Below are positions 1 through 10,839 of a stretch of DNA of 64,000 nt, piece by piece (the stretch's first letter is position 1; each line of letters opens with the position of its first letter). The notes under the pieces are model-generated. The model searched no databases. It saw nothing but the letters and a program-made list of their open reading frames with translations, and was not told the origin of the DNA. Origin of the DNA: Flavobacterium sp. CG_23.5 (lineage in GTDB: Bacteria > Bacteroidota > Bacteroidia > Flavobacteriales > Flavobacteriaceae); assembly GCF_017875765.1 (NCBI RefSeq), contig NZ_JAGGNA010000001.1, positions 3,189,001 through 3,253,000 of the forward strand, given 5' to 3'. The position numbers and the translations under genes were made by a program.

Positions 1-1504
1 AGGGAAACAACCTTTGTTTAGTCAAGATAAAAATCTTGTTTTGGCTGCCAATGGTGAAATTTACAACCATAGAGAATTGCGCAAACAATTTGAAGGAAAA
101 TATACTTTTCAAACTGAAAGTGATTGCGAAGTTATTTTGGCACTTTATAAAGAAAAAGGAGTTCATTTTATAGATGAGTTAAATGGTATTTTTGGATTTG
201 CAATTTATGATGTAGAAAAAGACGAGTATTTTATTGCTCGTGATCACATGGGTATTATTCCATTGTACATTGGTTGGGATAAGAATGGTACTTTTTATGT
301 GGCTTCAGAGTTGAAGGCATTAGAAGGATATTGTACAAAAATTCAATTATTTCCTCCTGGACACTATATGTCTAGCAAGGATGGAGAATTTGTACAATGG
401 TATAAAAGAGAATGGGTAGATTATGATGCTGTAAAAGATAACGTGACCAGTATAGACGATATAAAAGTGGCACTTGAAGCTGCTGTTCATAGACAATTGA
501 TGAGTGATGTGCCTTATGGGGTCTTGCTTTCGGGAGGTTTGGATTCATCGATTACGTCGGCTGTAGCCAAAAAATATGCGCAAAAACGTATCGAGTCAGG
601 TGATGTTGCCGATGCTTGGTATCCACAATTGCACTCTTTCTCTGTAGGATTAGAAGGTTCTCCTGATTTAGCCGCAGCTCGTGTTGTAGCGGATCATATT
701 GGAACCATTCATCACGAAATTAAATTCACTATTCAAGAAGGTTTAGATGCTATTCGCGATGTGATTTACAATCTTGAAACGTATGATGTGACTACTGTTA
801 GAGCATCAACACCAATGTGGTTAATGGCAAGAGTTATTAAATCAATGGGGATTAAAATGGTATTGTCCGGTGAAGGTGCCGATGAGTTATTTGGAGGATA
901 TTTATATTTCCATAAAGCACCAAATGCGAGAGAATTTCATGAAGAAACCGTTCGTAAATTAAGCAAATTGCACATGTACGATTGTTTGCGTGCAAACAAA
1001 AGTTTAGCAGCTTGGGGAATTGAAGGACGTGTGCCATTTTTGGACAAAGAATTCATGGATGTAGCGATGAGAGTTAATCCACAAGACAAAATGATTAATA
1101 GCGAACATCCAATGGAGAAGTGGGTGGTTCGTAAGGCTTTTGAAGAGATGTTGCCTCCAAGTGTAGCTTGGAGACAAAAAGAACAGTTTAGTGATGGAGT
1201 TGGATATAGCTGGATCGATACTTTGAAAGAAGTGGTTGCTAAAGAAGTTTCTGATGAGCAATTGTTAAATGCCAAATTCAAGTTTCCTTTGCAAACGCCA
1301 ACTTCTAAAGAAGAGTATTACTATCGTTCCATCTTTGCGGAACATTTTCCTAGTGATGCAGCCGCATTATGTGTGCCTCAAGAAGCAAGTGTAGCCTGTA
1401 GTACAAAAATCGCTTTAGAATGGGATGAAGCATTCAAAAACATGAATGATCCTTCAGGAAGAGCTGTTGCTAGTGTTCATGACGATGCCTATGTAAAAGC
1501 ATAA
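1..1504 (+). CDS. asnB: Asparagine synthetase B (glutamine-hydrolysing), 5'-truncated by window edge
   Basis: ATP-dependent amidation of aspartate to asparagine with glutamine as nitrogen donor, in the cytosol. The reading frame is open from base 2 (GKQPLFSQ...), so the roughly 50 N-terminal residues with the catalytic Cys lie outside the window; the TTG at 14 is internal, not a start. The end of the class II glutaminase domain is seen (NGEIYNH, ARDHMG), then the synthetase domain with the PP-loop SGGLDSS and the GEGADELFGGY motif. It is strongly similar along its length to the next gene, including the tail DPSGRA. A terminator follows at 1534-1560, so the two genes are probably separate transcripts. 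The family assignment is firm. Confidence 0.95.
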   Translation, partial: GKQPLFSQDKNLVLAANGEIYNHRELRKQFEGKYTFQTESDCEVILALYKEKGVHFIDELNGIFGFAIYDVEKDEYFIARDHMGIIPLYIGWDKNGTFYVASELKALEGYCTKIQLFPPGHYMSSKDGEFVQWYKREWVDYDAVKDNVTSIDDIKVALEAAVHRQLMSDVPYGVLLSGGLDSSITSAVAKKYAQKRIESGDVADAWYPQLHSFSVGLEGSPDLAAARVVADHIGTIHHEIKFTIQEGLDAIRDVIYNLETYDVTTVRASTPMWLMARVIKSMGIKMVLSGEGADELFGGYLYFHKAPNAREFHEETVRKLSKLHMYDCLRANKSLAAWGIEGRVPFLDKEFMDVAMRVNPQDKMINSEHPMEKWVVRKAFEEMLPPSVAWRQKEQFSDGVGYSWIDTLKEVVAKEVSDEQLLNAKFKFPLQTPTSKEEYYYRSIFAEHFPSDAAALCVPQEASVACSTKIALEWDEAFKNMNDPSGRAVASVHDDAYVKA

Positions 1505-1533
1505 GATAATTTTTTAAAAGTTTATAATTAAGG

Positions 1534-1560
1534 AAACGCTCTCATTTTTTGGGGGCGTTT
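1534..1560 (+). terminator. Rho-independent terminator of first asnB
   Basis: A 10-bp stem (1534-1543 with 1551-1560, two G-U pairs) has a 7-nt loop and is followed by a T-rich run from 1561. It lies 30 nt after the stop codon. Confidence 0.8.
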
Positions 1561-1741
1561 TTTCTTTGTTTACCGATTCCTAAAATAAGTTGCTGTACTC
1601 GGAATTTTAATAATAGAAGACCAAGAGTGTTGATAAGCAAGTGCGGTTTATGAGACAAAAGGAATAAGTCTTGCATATTGTAATTTTTGTCTAAATTGGG
1701 GTTTTTGATTGTTTATTGTAACTTAATTGTGATTTTGTGTT

Positions 1742-1770
1742 TTGTTATTGTAACTATTGATGCATATTTG
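1742..1770 (+). promoter_or_regulatory. Bacteroidota-type promoter of second asnB
   Basis: TTG at 1742-1744 is followed after 18 nt by CATATTTG (1763-1770), a 7 of 8 match to the TAnnTTTG -7 box. Transcription would begin near 1777, downstream of the ATG at 1757, which supports the start at 1811. Confidence 0.55.
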
Positions 1771-1810
1771 TATTGTCACAATAAACAGGAATGTTAAAAA
1801 TAGAATAGTT

Positions 1811-3412
1811 ATGTGTGGAATATTAGCCATTATTGGAAAGGGAAAAGAGGAGCAAATAGTTCGAGAGCTTTCAAAACGGATGTCACATCGTGGACCGGAT
1901 GAAAGCGATTTACATGTTATGGAAAACGGGCATATATTAAGTCATGAACGTTTGTCTATCATCGATCTGCATTCCGGAAAACAACCAATAAAAGGTACGA
2001 AAACCGCTTACATGGTTCATAATGGTGAAATCTACAATCATCAGGAATTGAGAGATGGTATTTTAAAAGAGCATACTTTTAGAACTAAATCGGATTCGGA
2101 AGTAATTGTACATTTATATGAAGAATTTGGTTATGATTTTTGTAACATGCTTGATGGTGACTGGGCTTTTGTTGTTGTAGATGGAAATGATTTTATAGCG
2201 GCTAGAGACCCATTGGGAGTAAAACCTTTGTATTATGGTTTGGACCAAAGAGGAAGAATTTATTTTTCTTCTGAAATGAAACCTATTGCTGACCAATGCA
2301 CAACATTTTCTACTTTTCCTCCAGCACATTATTACACTAAAAAAACGGGTTTTGTAAAATACTACAAACCGGAATATGAAGATTATTTAAAAGCTGACCA
2401 AGAGTTAGATTTAGATTTAATCCGAGAAACGTTGACCGAAGCTACGCGTAAGCGGTTAATGAGTGATGTGCCTATTGGAGTGTTGCTTTCGGGAGGATTA
2501 GACTCTTCATTGACATCAGCGATTGCTTCCCGGTTATTGGCGGAAAGCGGTAAAAAATTACAGTCATTCTCTATCGGATTAAATGCTGATGCGCCAGATG
2601 CAAAAGCAGCAAAAAAAGTGGCCGAATTTTTAGGAACGGAACACCATGAAATTCATTTTACAATCGAAGAAGGGATTGAAATCTTGGATAAATTGATTTG
2701 GCACCTTGAAACGTATGATGTAACATCGATACGAGCGAGCGCGCCAATGTATTTCTTGTCGAAGGCGATTGCGGACCTAGGAATAAAAGTAGTGCTTTCG
2801 GGAGAAGGAGCAGATGAGATTTTTGGAGGATATTTGTATTTTAGAAATGCACCATCAGCAGTAGAATTTCAAAAAGAAACAATTGAGAGAGTCCAAAAAT
2901 TATTTACTGCCGATTTATTAAGAGCGGACAAATCAACAATGGCCCATGGTTTAGAAACTAGAGTGCCGTTTTTAGACAAAGCATTCTTAGATTTGGCCGT
3001 TCGTATCAAAGCAGTAGAGAAAATGCCTAAAACGTACGACGGTAAAGAAAAATATATTTTGAGAAAAGCTTTCGATACGCCAAACGATCCGTATTTGCCA
3101 GAGGAAGTATTGTGGAGACAAAAAGAGCAGTTTTCAGATGGAGTAGGGTATCAGTGGATCAATCAATTGATTGAATATTGTTGTTCTAAAGTAACTGATG
3201 AGGAATTAGCAGGTGCCGCAGCTGAATTTCCTTATAACTCCCCAACTACTAAGGAAGCTTATTTATATAGGAAGATTTTTAATAAACATTACCCGCAAGT
3301 AAGTGCGGCACAAACGGTTAGAAAATGGATTCCAAAATGGCAGGAAAACCAAGATCCAAGCGGAAGAGCTAATGCTGCACACGTAAAACCGGATACGGAA
3401 ATTGCTAAATAA
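1811..3412 (+). CDS. asnB: Asparagine synthetase B (glutamine-hydrolysing)
   Basis: Complete 533-residue glutamine-dependent asparagine synthetase. The start was set at 1811 because the protein then begins MCGI, exposing Cys2 as the N-terminal nucleophile that the class II glutaminase domain needs. The upstream in-frame ATG at 1757 would bury this Cys behind 18 residues and lies before the predicted transcription start. Glutaminase motifs MSHRGPDES and HNGEIYNH are followed by the synthetase PP-loop SGGLDSS at residues 227-233 and GEGADEIFGGY. It is a tandem paralogue of the preceding gene, with its own promoter. Two adjacent copies suggest a lineage duplication; whether both are asparagine synthetases or one has specialised cannot be told from sequence. 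Confidence 0.96.
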   Translation: MCGILAIIGKGKEEQIVRELSKRMSHRGPDESDLHVMENGHILSHERLSIIDLHSGKQPIKGTKTAYMVHNGEIYNHQELRDGILKEHTFRTKSDSEVIVHLYEEFGYDFCNMLDGDWAFVVVDGNDFIAARDPLGVKPLYYGLDQRGRIYFSSEMKPIADQCTTFSTFPPAHYYTKKTGFVKYYKPEYEDYLKADQELDLDLIRETLTEATRKRLMSDVPIGVLLSGGLDSSLTSAIASRLLAESGKKLQSFSIGLNADAPDAKAAKKVAEFLGTEHHEIHFTIEEGIEILDKLIWHLETYDVTSIRASAPMYFLSKAIADLGIKVVLSGEGADEIFGGYLYFRNAPSAVEFQKETIERVQKLFTADLLRADKSTMAHGLETRVPFLDKAFLDLAVRIKAVEKMPKTYDGKEKYILRKAFDTPNDPYLPEEVLWRQKEQFSDGVGYQWINQLIEYCCSKVTDEELAGAAAEFPYNSPTTKEAYLYRKIFNKHYPQVSAAQTVRKWIPKWQENQDPSGRANAAHVKPDTEIAK

Positions 3413-3480
3413 GAAGTTGTTGTTGAATAAAAAACAGCAATAGCATAGCAATTTCAATCTCAATTAGATTATAATAATTT

Positions 3481-3526
3481 CAAATTTCCAAAATAGCATT
3501 TTTTTTATGTTTGTTTTGGAAATTTG
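3481..3526 (+). terminator. Terminator of second asnB
   Basis: A perfect 13-bp inverted repeat (3481-3493 with 3514-3526) encloses a 20-nt loop and is followed by TTTTTTATA. The long loop makes it a slightly unusual terminator. Confidence 0.65.
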
Positions 3527-3613
3527 TTTTTTATACTAAGTTTGATTTTTTTTATTTTTTTTGAAATTGAAATTGATTTTTGAAATTGCTATTTTCCTAA
3601 CAAATGTTAATAA

Positions 3614-5653
<2,040 letters not shown>

Positions 5654-5756
5654 ACTAAGATTAATCACTATTTTTTTTTAGAATGAATTAATGATTAACA
5701 GAATAAAAAAATAACCAAATAACCAAATTAACAAATAATCGAATAAACTATAAAAT

Positions 5757-6692
5757 ATGAAAGTTACCATTATAGGAGCAGGAAATGTAGGTGCAACCTG
5801 CGCAGACGTAATTTCTTATAGAGGAATTGCAAGCGAAGTAGTATTATTGGACATCAGAGAAGGTTTTGCTGAAGGTAAAGCTTTGGATATTATGCAATGT
5901 GCTACAAATACAGGTTTTAATACTAAAGTGTCGGGTGTTACAAATGATTATTCAAAAACGGCAGGAAGTGATGTAGTAGTAATTACATCAGGAATCCCTA
6001 GAAAACCGGGAATGACACGTGAGGAATTAATAGGCATCAATGCAGGAATTGTAAAAACAGTTGCTGAAAATGTGTTGAAACATTCGCCAGATACCATTAT
6101 TGTGGTAGTTTCTAATCCTATGGATACAATGACTTATTTAGCATTGAAATCTACTGGATTGCCAAAAAACAGAATCATTGGAATGGGTGGAGCGTTAGAT
6201 AGTTCTCGTTTTAGAACGTATTTATCTTTGGCTTTAGACAAACCGGCAAATGACATTTCGGCAATGGTGATTGGTGGACACGGTGATACAACTATGATTC
6301 CTTTAACTAGATTGGCTTCATATAATGGAATTCCGGTATCTCAATTTCTTTCAGAAGAAGCATTGAATAAAGTTGCTGCTGATACTATGGTTGGAGGAGC
6401 AACACTTACAGGACTTTTAGGAACTTCTGCTTGGTATGCTCCTGGAGCTTCAGTTGCTTTTTTAGTGGATAGTATATTGAATGACCAAAAGAAAATGATT
6501 GCTTGTTCTGTTTTTGTTGAAGGGGAATATGGCCAAAATGATATTTGCATAGGTGTTCCTTGTATCATTGGTAAAAATGGGGTAGAAGAAATTCTTGATA
6601 TTGAACTAAATGACCAGGAGAAAGCATTATTTGCTAAAAGCGCTGATGCAGTTAGACAAATGAATGATGCATTAAAATCGATATTAGAATAA
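5757..6692 (+). CDS. mdh: Malate dehydrogenase (NAD-dependent)
   Basis: Oxidises malate to oxaloacetate in the TCA cycle. The 311-residue protein is of the lactate dehydrogenase-like MDH type. It has the Rossmann glycine motif GAGNVGATCAD at the N-terminus, the substrate-binding loop SGIPRKPGMTREEL (two Arg residues around GMTR as in MDH rather than LDH), VSNPMDTMT, and the catalytic His in GGHGDTTM. It follows gyrB after 103 nt of very AT-rich sequence containing short degenerate TAACCAAA-like repeats, and has its own terminator at 6714-6735. Confidence 0.95.
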   Translation: MKVTIIGAGNVGATCADVISYRGIASEVVLLDIREGFAEGKALDIMQCATNTGFNTKVSGVTNDYSKTAGSDVVVITSGIPRKPGMTREELIGINAGIVKTVAENVLKHSPDTIIVVVSNPMDTMTYLALKSTGLPKNRIIGMGGALDSSRFRTYLSLALDKPANDISAMVIGGHGDTTMIPLTRLASYNGIPVSQFLSEEALNKVAADTMVGGATLTGLLGTSAWYAPGASVAFLVDSILNDQKKMIACSVFVEGEYGQNDICIGVPCIIGKNGVEEILDIELNDQEKALFAKSADAVRQMNDALKSILE

Positions 6693-6713
6693 TATTTTAA
6701 TTATAAAATAGGG

Positions 6714-6735
6714 AAGACTGCATTATTGCAGTCTT
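6714..6735 (+). terminator. Terminator of mdh
   Basis: A perfect 9-bp stem (6714-6722 with 6727-6735), 4-nt loop and a T-run make a strong intrinsic terminator 22 nt after the stop codon. Confidence 0.85.
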
Positions 6736-6761
6736 TTTCATGAGATTAATCCATAAATAAT

Positions 6762-6791
6762 TTGTTAATCTTAACCTAAATTATATATTTG
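6762..6791 (+). promoter_or_regulatory. Promoter of secDF
   Basis: TTG at 6762-6764, a 19-nt spacer and TATATTTG at 6784-6791 give a full match to the Bacteroidota sigma factor consensus. It implies a 5' UTR of about 118 nt. Confidence 0.7.
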
Positions 6792-6915
6792 CTCGGTTTA
6801 AAAAAATGATGTAATTCGAAATGTTGTTTTTTAGTAGTAAAAATCGATGTCAGGACTATGTTTTATTGGGATAAAACAAAAATAAATAAATAAAAATAAT
6901 TAATTTTTAGTAATA

Positions 6916-9885
6916 ATGCAGAATAAAGGACTTATTAAATTTTTCGCAATTCTATTTGCATTGGTGAGTATTTACCAACTTTCTTTCACTTTTGTTTCAA
7001 GCAAAGTAAAAAATGATGCAAAATCTTTTGCTGGTGGAAATCCTGAAAAAGAAGTTAAATATTTGGATTCCATTGGAAAAGAAAAAGTATTTAATCTTGG
7101 ATTTACTGACTTTACTTTTAATGAAGTGAGTGACAAACAAATCAATAAAGGTCTTGACTTAGAAGGTGGTATTAATGTAACACTTCAAATTTCGGTTAAA
7201 GACATATTGAAAGGATTATCTAATAATTCTAAAAATCCAGTTTTCAATAAATCGTTGGCGGATGCCACTGCAAATTTAGAAGGGAATAAATCATATTTAG
7301 ATAAATTTTTTGATGCTTTCGAAACTAATTCAAAAGGATCGGTAAAATTAGCTTCCCCAGATATTTTTGCAAATAGAAGTTTGCAAGGTGAAGGTGGTGT
7401 AGATTTTCAAATGACAGATGCGCAAGTACAAAAAGTAATCAAAAGAAAAGTTGATGAATCTGTAGAGAGTGCTTTTGGAGTATTAAGAAAACGTATCGAT
7501 AAATTTGGAGTTACTCAACCTAATATTCAAAAATTAGGAGAATCTGGAAGAATTCTTGTAGAACTTCCTGGTGCTAAAGATGTAGATAGAATTAAAAAAT
7601 TATTGCAAAGTACCGCTCAATTAGAATTTTGGGAAACTTATAAAATTGAAGAGATAGGTAACTTTTTAATGGCAGCAAATGAGTCTTTGAAAAAAACTGA
7701 AATAGCTAAAACTGAAATTAAAACTGTTGCTAAAGATTCTTTGAGTGCTTTATTGACTGATGGAAAAGATTCAACAGCGACAAAGAAAGGAAATAATCCT
7801 TTACTTGATAAAATGATTGGTCAAGGTGGTGGACCAGTTCTTGGTCTTTTCTCACCAAAAGATACTGCAGTTGTCAATGGATATTTGAAAAGAGCAGATA
7901 TTAGAGTTTTATTAGCAGGAGATCAACGTTATGCTAAATTTGTTTGGGGTATTCCTTCAGCAATTAAAGATGCAAAAGGAAAAGATGTTGATGCAGTAGA
8001 ATTATATGCATTAAAAGGAAATAGAGATAATATTCCTGCAATGGGTGGTGGAGTTGTTACTGATGCAAAAGATACTTTTGATCAATCAGGAAAACCAGCT
8101 GTGTCTATGCAAATGAATAACCAAGGTGCAAAAGCTTGGGAAGAATTAACAGGTAGAGCATTTACTCAAAAAAGCAATATTGCTATTGTTTTGGATGATA
8201 TTGTATATTCTGCACCAGGGGTTTCTAGCGGACCAATTGCTGGAGGTAGATCTGAAATTTCAGGAACTTTTGATGTTACACAAACTAAAGATTTAGCCAA
8301 TGTTTTAAGAGCAGGTAAATTACCAGCTGCAGCAGATATTGTTCAATCAGAAGTGGTAGGACCATCCTTAGGTCAAGAAGCAATTGATAACGGTACAAAT
8401 TCTGCGCTTGTTGGATTATTATTAGTATCACTTTGGATGATTGTTTACTACGGTAAAGCAGGTTGGTATGCAAATATCGCTTTAGCAGTTAACTTATTAT
8501 TCTTGTTTGGAATTCTTGCAAGTTTAGGTGCTGTTCTTACATTGCCAGGTATTGCCGGTATTGTATTGACAATGGGTACGGCAGTAGATGCGAATATCAT
8601 TATATATGAAAGAGCGAAAGAAGAATTACGTGCGGGTAAAACACTAGGTGAAGCTGTTGAAACTTCATATAGCTGGAAAGGGGCGATGCGTTCTATTGTA
8701 GATGCAAACGTTACGCATATTTTAATTGGAACTGTATTATTTATTTTTGGTTCAGGACCAATAAAAGGTTTTGCTACAACATTATTGATAGGTATCGTTA
8801 CCTCTTTATTTACTTCTATATTTATTGCAAGAATTTTTATTGACAGAAATATAGCTGGAAAAAATGATTTAACTTTTGTTACAGGATTTTCTAAAAATTT
8901 CTTTACAAACTTTCATTTTGATTTCTTAGGTATTAAAAAATGGACTTATGCTTTCTCTGCAATAGTAGTTGTAGTTAGTGTTATTTCATTATTCACAAAT
9001 AAATTAGATCAAGGTGTAGATTTCGTTGGAGGAAGAACTTTCCAAGTTCGTTTTGAGAAGCCGGTAGTAGCAGAAGATGTGAAAGCCGAATTGACTAAAG
9101 TATTTGGTAGTGCCGAAGCAAAAATATTTGGTAACGATAATCAATTGAAGATTACTACAAAATATAAAGTGGAAGAGCATGGAGTTAAAGCAGATGAAGA
9201 AGTAAACAGATTATTGTATAATAGTTTAAAGCACCATTTTTCAGCTGGACTAACCTATGATAGTTTTGTAAAAACGTCTGAAGGTAAAAAACTAGGTATT
9301 GTACAGGCTTCAAAAGTTGGACCTACAGTAGCTGAGGATATAAAAACTAATGCTTATTGGGCTGTTCTGGGAGCGATGTTAATTGTGTTTTTATACTTAC
9401 TTATCAGTTTCAGAAAATGGCAATATGGTTTAGGAGCAATCGCAGCTGTAGCGCATGATGTTATTTTTGTTTTAGGAATTTATTCATTGTGTTACAAATT
9501 TATGCCATTTGGTATGGAGATAGACCAGCATTTTATCGCAGCTATTCTTACTGTAATTGGTTACTCTATGAATGATACCGTTATTGTATTTGATAGAGTT
9601 CGTGAATTCTTAGATGGAAAAACAAAGGGTACTTTTGCTGAAATTGTTAATAAATCGATTAATTCAACCATGTCAAGAACTATCAATACGTCATTAACTA
9701 TGATTGGTGTCTTGTTTATCATGTTTATTTTTGGGGGTGAATCTATCAGAGGATTTATATTCGCAATGTTAGTTGGTATAATCGTAGGAACTTATTCTTC
9801 ATTGTTTATTGCAACACCAGTATTGGTTGATACAATATCTAAAGAAGATAAAAAGTTAATCGAACAACATCATCAAGAAAGCTAA
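6916..9885 (+). CDS. secDF: Protein translocase subunit SecDF (fused)
   Basis: Inner-membrane protein that uses proton motive force to assist late steps of Sec-dependent export. The 989-residue product is a natural SecD-SecF fusion, the usual state in Bacteroidota. After an N-terminal membrane segment the SecD half shows GLDLEGG (residues 79-85), a large periplasmic domain, and the transmembrane Asp motif TAVDANIIIYERAKEE (Asp558). The SecF half restarts with GVDFVGG (700-706) and has GYSMNDTVIVFDRVREF. A low-complexity Lys/Thr/Ser insert lies near residues 255-300. The gene is monocistronic, with promoter at 6762 and terminator at 9911. Cargo of the Sec system here would include the T9SS-exported giants at the end of the window. 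Confidence 0.96.
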   Translation: MQNKGLIKFFAILFALVSIYQLSFTFVSSKVKNDAKSFAGGNPEKEVKYLDSIGKEKVFNLGFTDFTFNEVSDKQINKGLDLEGGINVTLQISVKDILKGLSNNSKNPVFNKSLADATANLEGNKSYLDKFFDAFETNSKGSVKLASPDIFANRSLQGEGGVDFQMTDAQVQKVIKRKVDESVESAFGVLRKRIDKFGVTQPNIQKLGESGRILVELPGAKDVDRIKKLLQSTAQLEFWETYKIEEIGNFLMAANESLKKTEIAKTEIKTVAKDSLSALLTDGKDSTATKKGNNPLLDKMIGQGGGPVLGLFSPKDTAVVNGYLKRADIRVLLAGDQRYAKFVWGIPSAIKDAKGKDVDAVELYALKGNRDNIPAMGGGVVTDAKDTFDQSGKPAVSMQMNNQGAKAWEELTGRAFTQKSNIAIVLDDIVYSAPGVSSGPIAGGRSEISGTFDVTQTKDLANVLRAGKLPAAADIVQSEVVGPSLGQEAIDNGTNSALVGLLLVSLWMIVYYGKAGWYANIALAVNLLFLFGILASLGAVLTLPGIAGIVLTMGTAVDANIIIYERAKEELRAGKTLGEAVETSYSWKGAMRSIVDANVTHILIGTVLFIFGSGPIKGFATTLLIGIVTSLFTSIFIARIFIDRNIAGKNDLTFVTGFSKNFFTNFHFDFLGIKKWTYAFSAIVVVVSVISLFTNKLDQGVDFVGGRTFQVRFEKPVVAEDVKAELTKVFGSAEAKIFGNDNQLKITTKYKVEEHGVKADEEVNRLLYNSLKHHFSAGLTYDSFVKTSEGKKLGIVQASKVGPTVAEDIKTNAYWAVLGAMLIVFLYLLISFRKWQYGLGAIAAVAHDVIFVLGIYSLCYKFMPFGMEIDQHFIAAILTVIGYSMNDTVIVFDRVREFLDGKTKGTFAEIVNKSINSTMSRTINTSLTMIGVLFIMFIFGGESIRGFIFAMLVGIIVGTYSSLFIATPVLVDTISKEDKKLIEQHHQES

Positions 9886-9910
9886 GATAGCTTTTACAGA
9901 GATTTTTATA

Positions 9911-9940
9911 AAAGAGATTCAACGTAAGTTGAGTCTCTTT
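9911..9940 (+). terminator. Terminator of secDF
   Basis: A 13-bp stem (9911-9923 with 9928-9940, one G-U pair), GTAA loop and a T-run form a strong intrinsic terminator. Confidence 0.85.
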
Positions 9941-10023
9941 TTTTTTAAACCAAAAGTGAGAATCTAAAGTTTTTATTTGTAATTTAATGATCAGGAAACA
10001 TATCAGTCTTTAAAATAAATTTC

Positions 10024-10638
10024 ATGTTAAAAAAAATATTTTTTATTTTAACTCTCGTCTTTACTTATCAAACATTTTTCGCTCAGTATAAAGGAAGTAA
10101 AATAATATTAGGTTTGGCTTATGGTATTGGAAATGAATTAAAAAACAGCGATTATACGTACACTAATAATTATTATAAACTACAAGTGTATTATGCCTTT
10201 AAAGATACAAAGAACTTTAGGTATGAGGTCTTGCTGCAGCCAGAACTAAACTTTGCAAAGCACGAGCTTTTGAACTTTTATTTTGTGAAGCCTAACGACC
10301 CTAATTATATTGAAAAAAGAGAACGATTTACCAAGTTGAAAAATATAAGAGAATATGTTTTTAATATAGGTTTTTTGATGCGAAAACCTGTTTTTAAAAC
10401 GGCAAGTATTTATTTTTTAGGAAGTGTTGGTCCTATGTATACTGATACTGAAACAGAGCGGCTGTCAAAAGGATTTGCTTTTTCGGATGTATTGGCGGTA
10501 GGGTTCACTTTTAAAATCAATAGTGTAACAGTTGACATAAGGCCTAATTTTCGACATGTTTCTAACGCTGGATTACAAGATTCTAATTCGGGTTATAATA
10601 CAAAAAATATAGAATTTGGATTTTCTTTTCCTTATTAA
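10024..10638 (+). CDS. Outer-membrane beta-barrel protein, function unknown
   Basis: 204 residues with a Sec signal peptide (MLKKIFFILTLVFTYQTFFA, cleavage before Q). The remainder alternates hydrophobic and polar residues in short Gly/Tyr-bounded stretches, for example ILGLAYGIGNE, YKLQVYYAF and FNIGFLMRKP. It ends in an aromatic residue (IEFGFSFPY), as expected for an eight-stranded barrel inserted by BamA. It resembles PorT/OmpW-like small barrels common in Flavobacteria, but no specific family can be named. It lies alone between the secDF terminator and the T9SS repeat protein, which is read in the same direction; a functional link is possible but not shown. Confidence 0.75.
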   Translation: MLKKIFFILTLVFTYQTFFAQYKGSKIILGLAYGIGNELKNSDYTYTNNYYKLQVYYAFKDTKNFRYEVLLQPELNFAKHELLNFYFVKPNDPNYIEKRERFTKLKNIREYVFNIGFLMRKPVFKTASIYFLGSVGPMYTDTETERLSKGFAFSDVLAVGFTFKINSVTVDIRPNFRHVSNAGLQDSNSGYNTKNIEFGFSFPY

Positions 10639-10839
10639 AAATTAAGGTAAAATTATACTTTTATACCACTTTCTTAGTTTGAAGTTGAAATTAATTACCT
10701 GGTATTGATATTATTATATCCTCGAAGTCAATAATATTTAAAAAAATAAATTTATAATTATTACTAATTTTATATATTTACTAAGCAATCCCAATATATT
10801 ACCACTTTGTATTTAAAGTTATCTTAAAAATTTAAAGCG

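Noticed and set aside
852..1281. Antisense frames inside the first asnB
   Set aside because: Overlap a clear conserved enzyme on the other strand; no own signals.
1757..1810. Longer start for the second asnB
   Set aside because: Would mask the essential Cys2 and lies upstream of the predicted transcription start.
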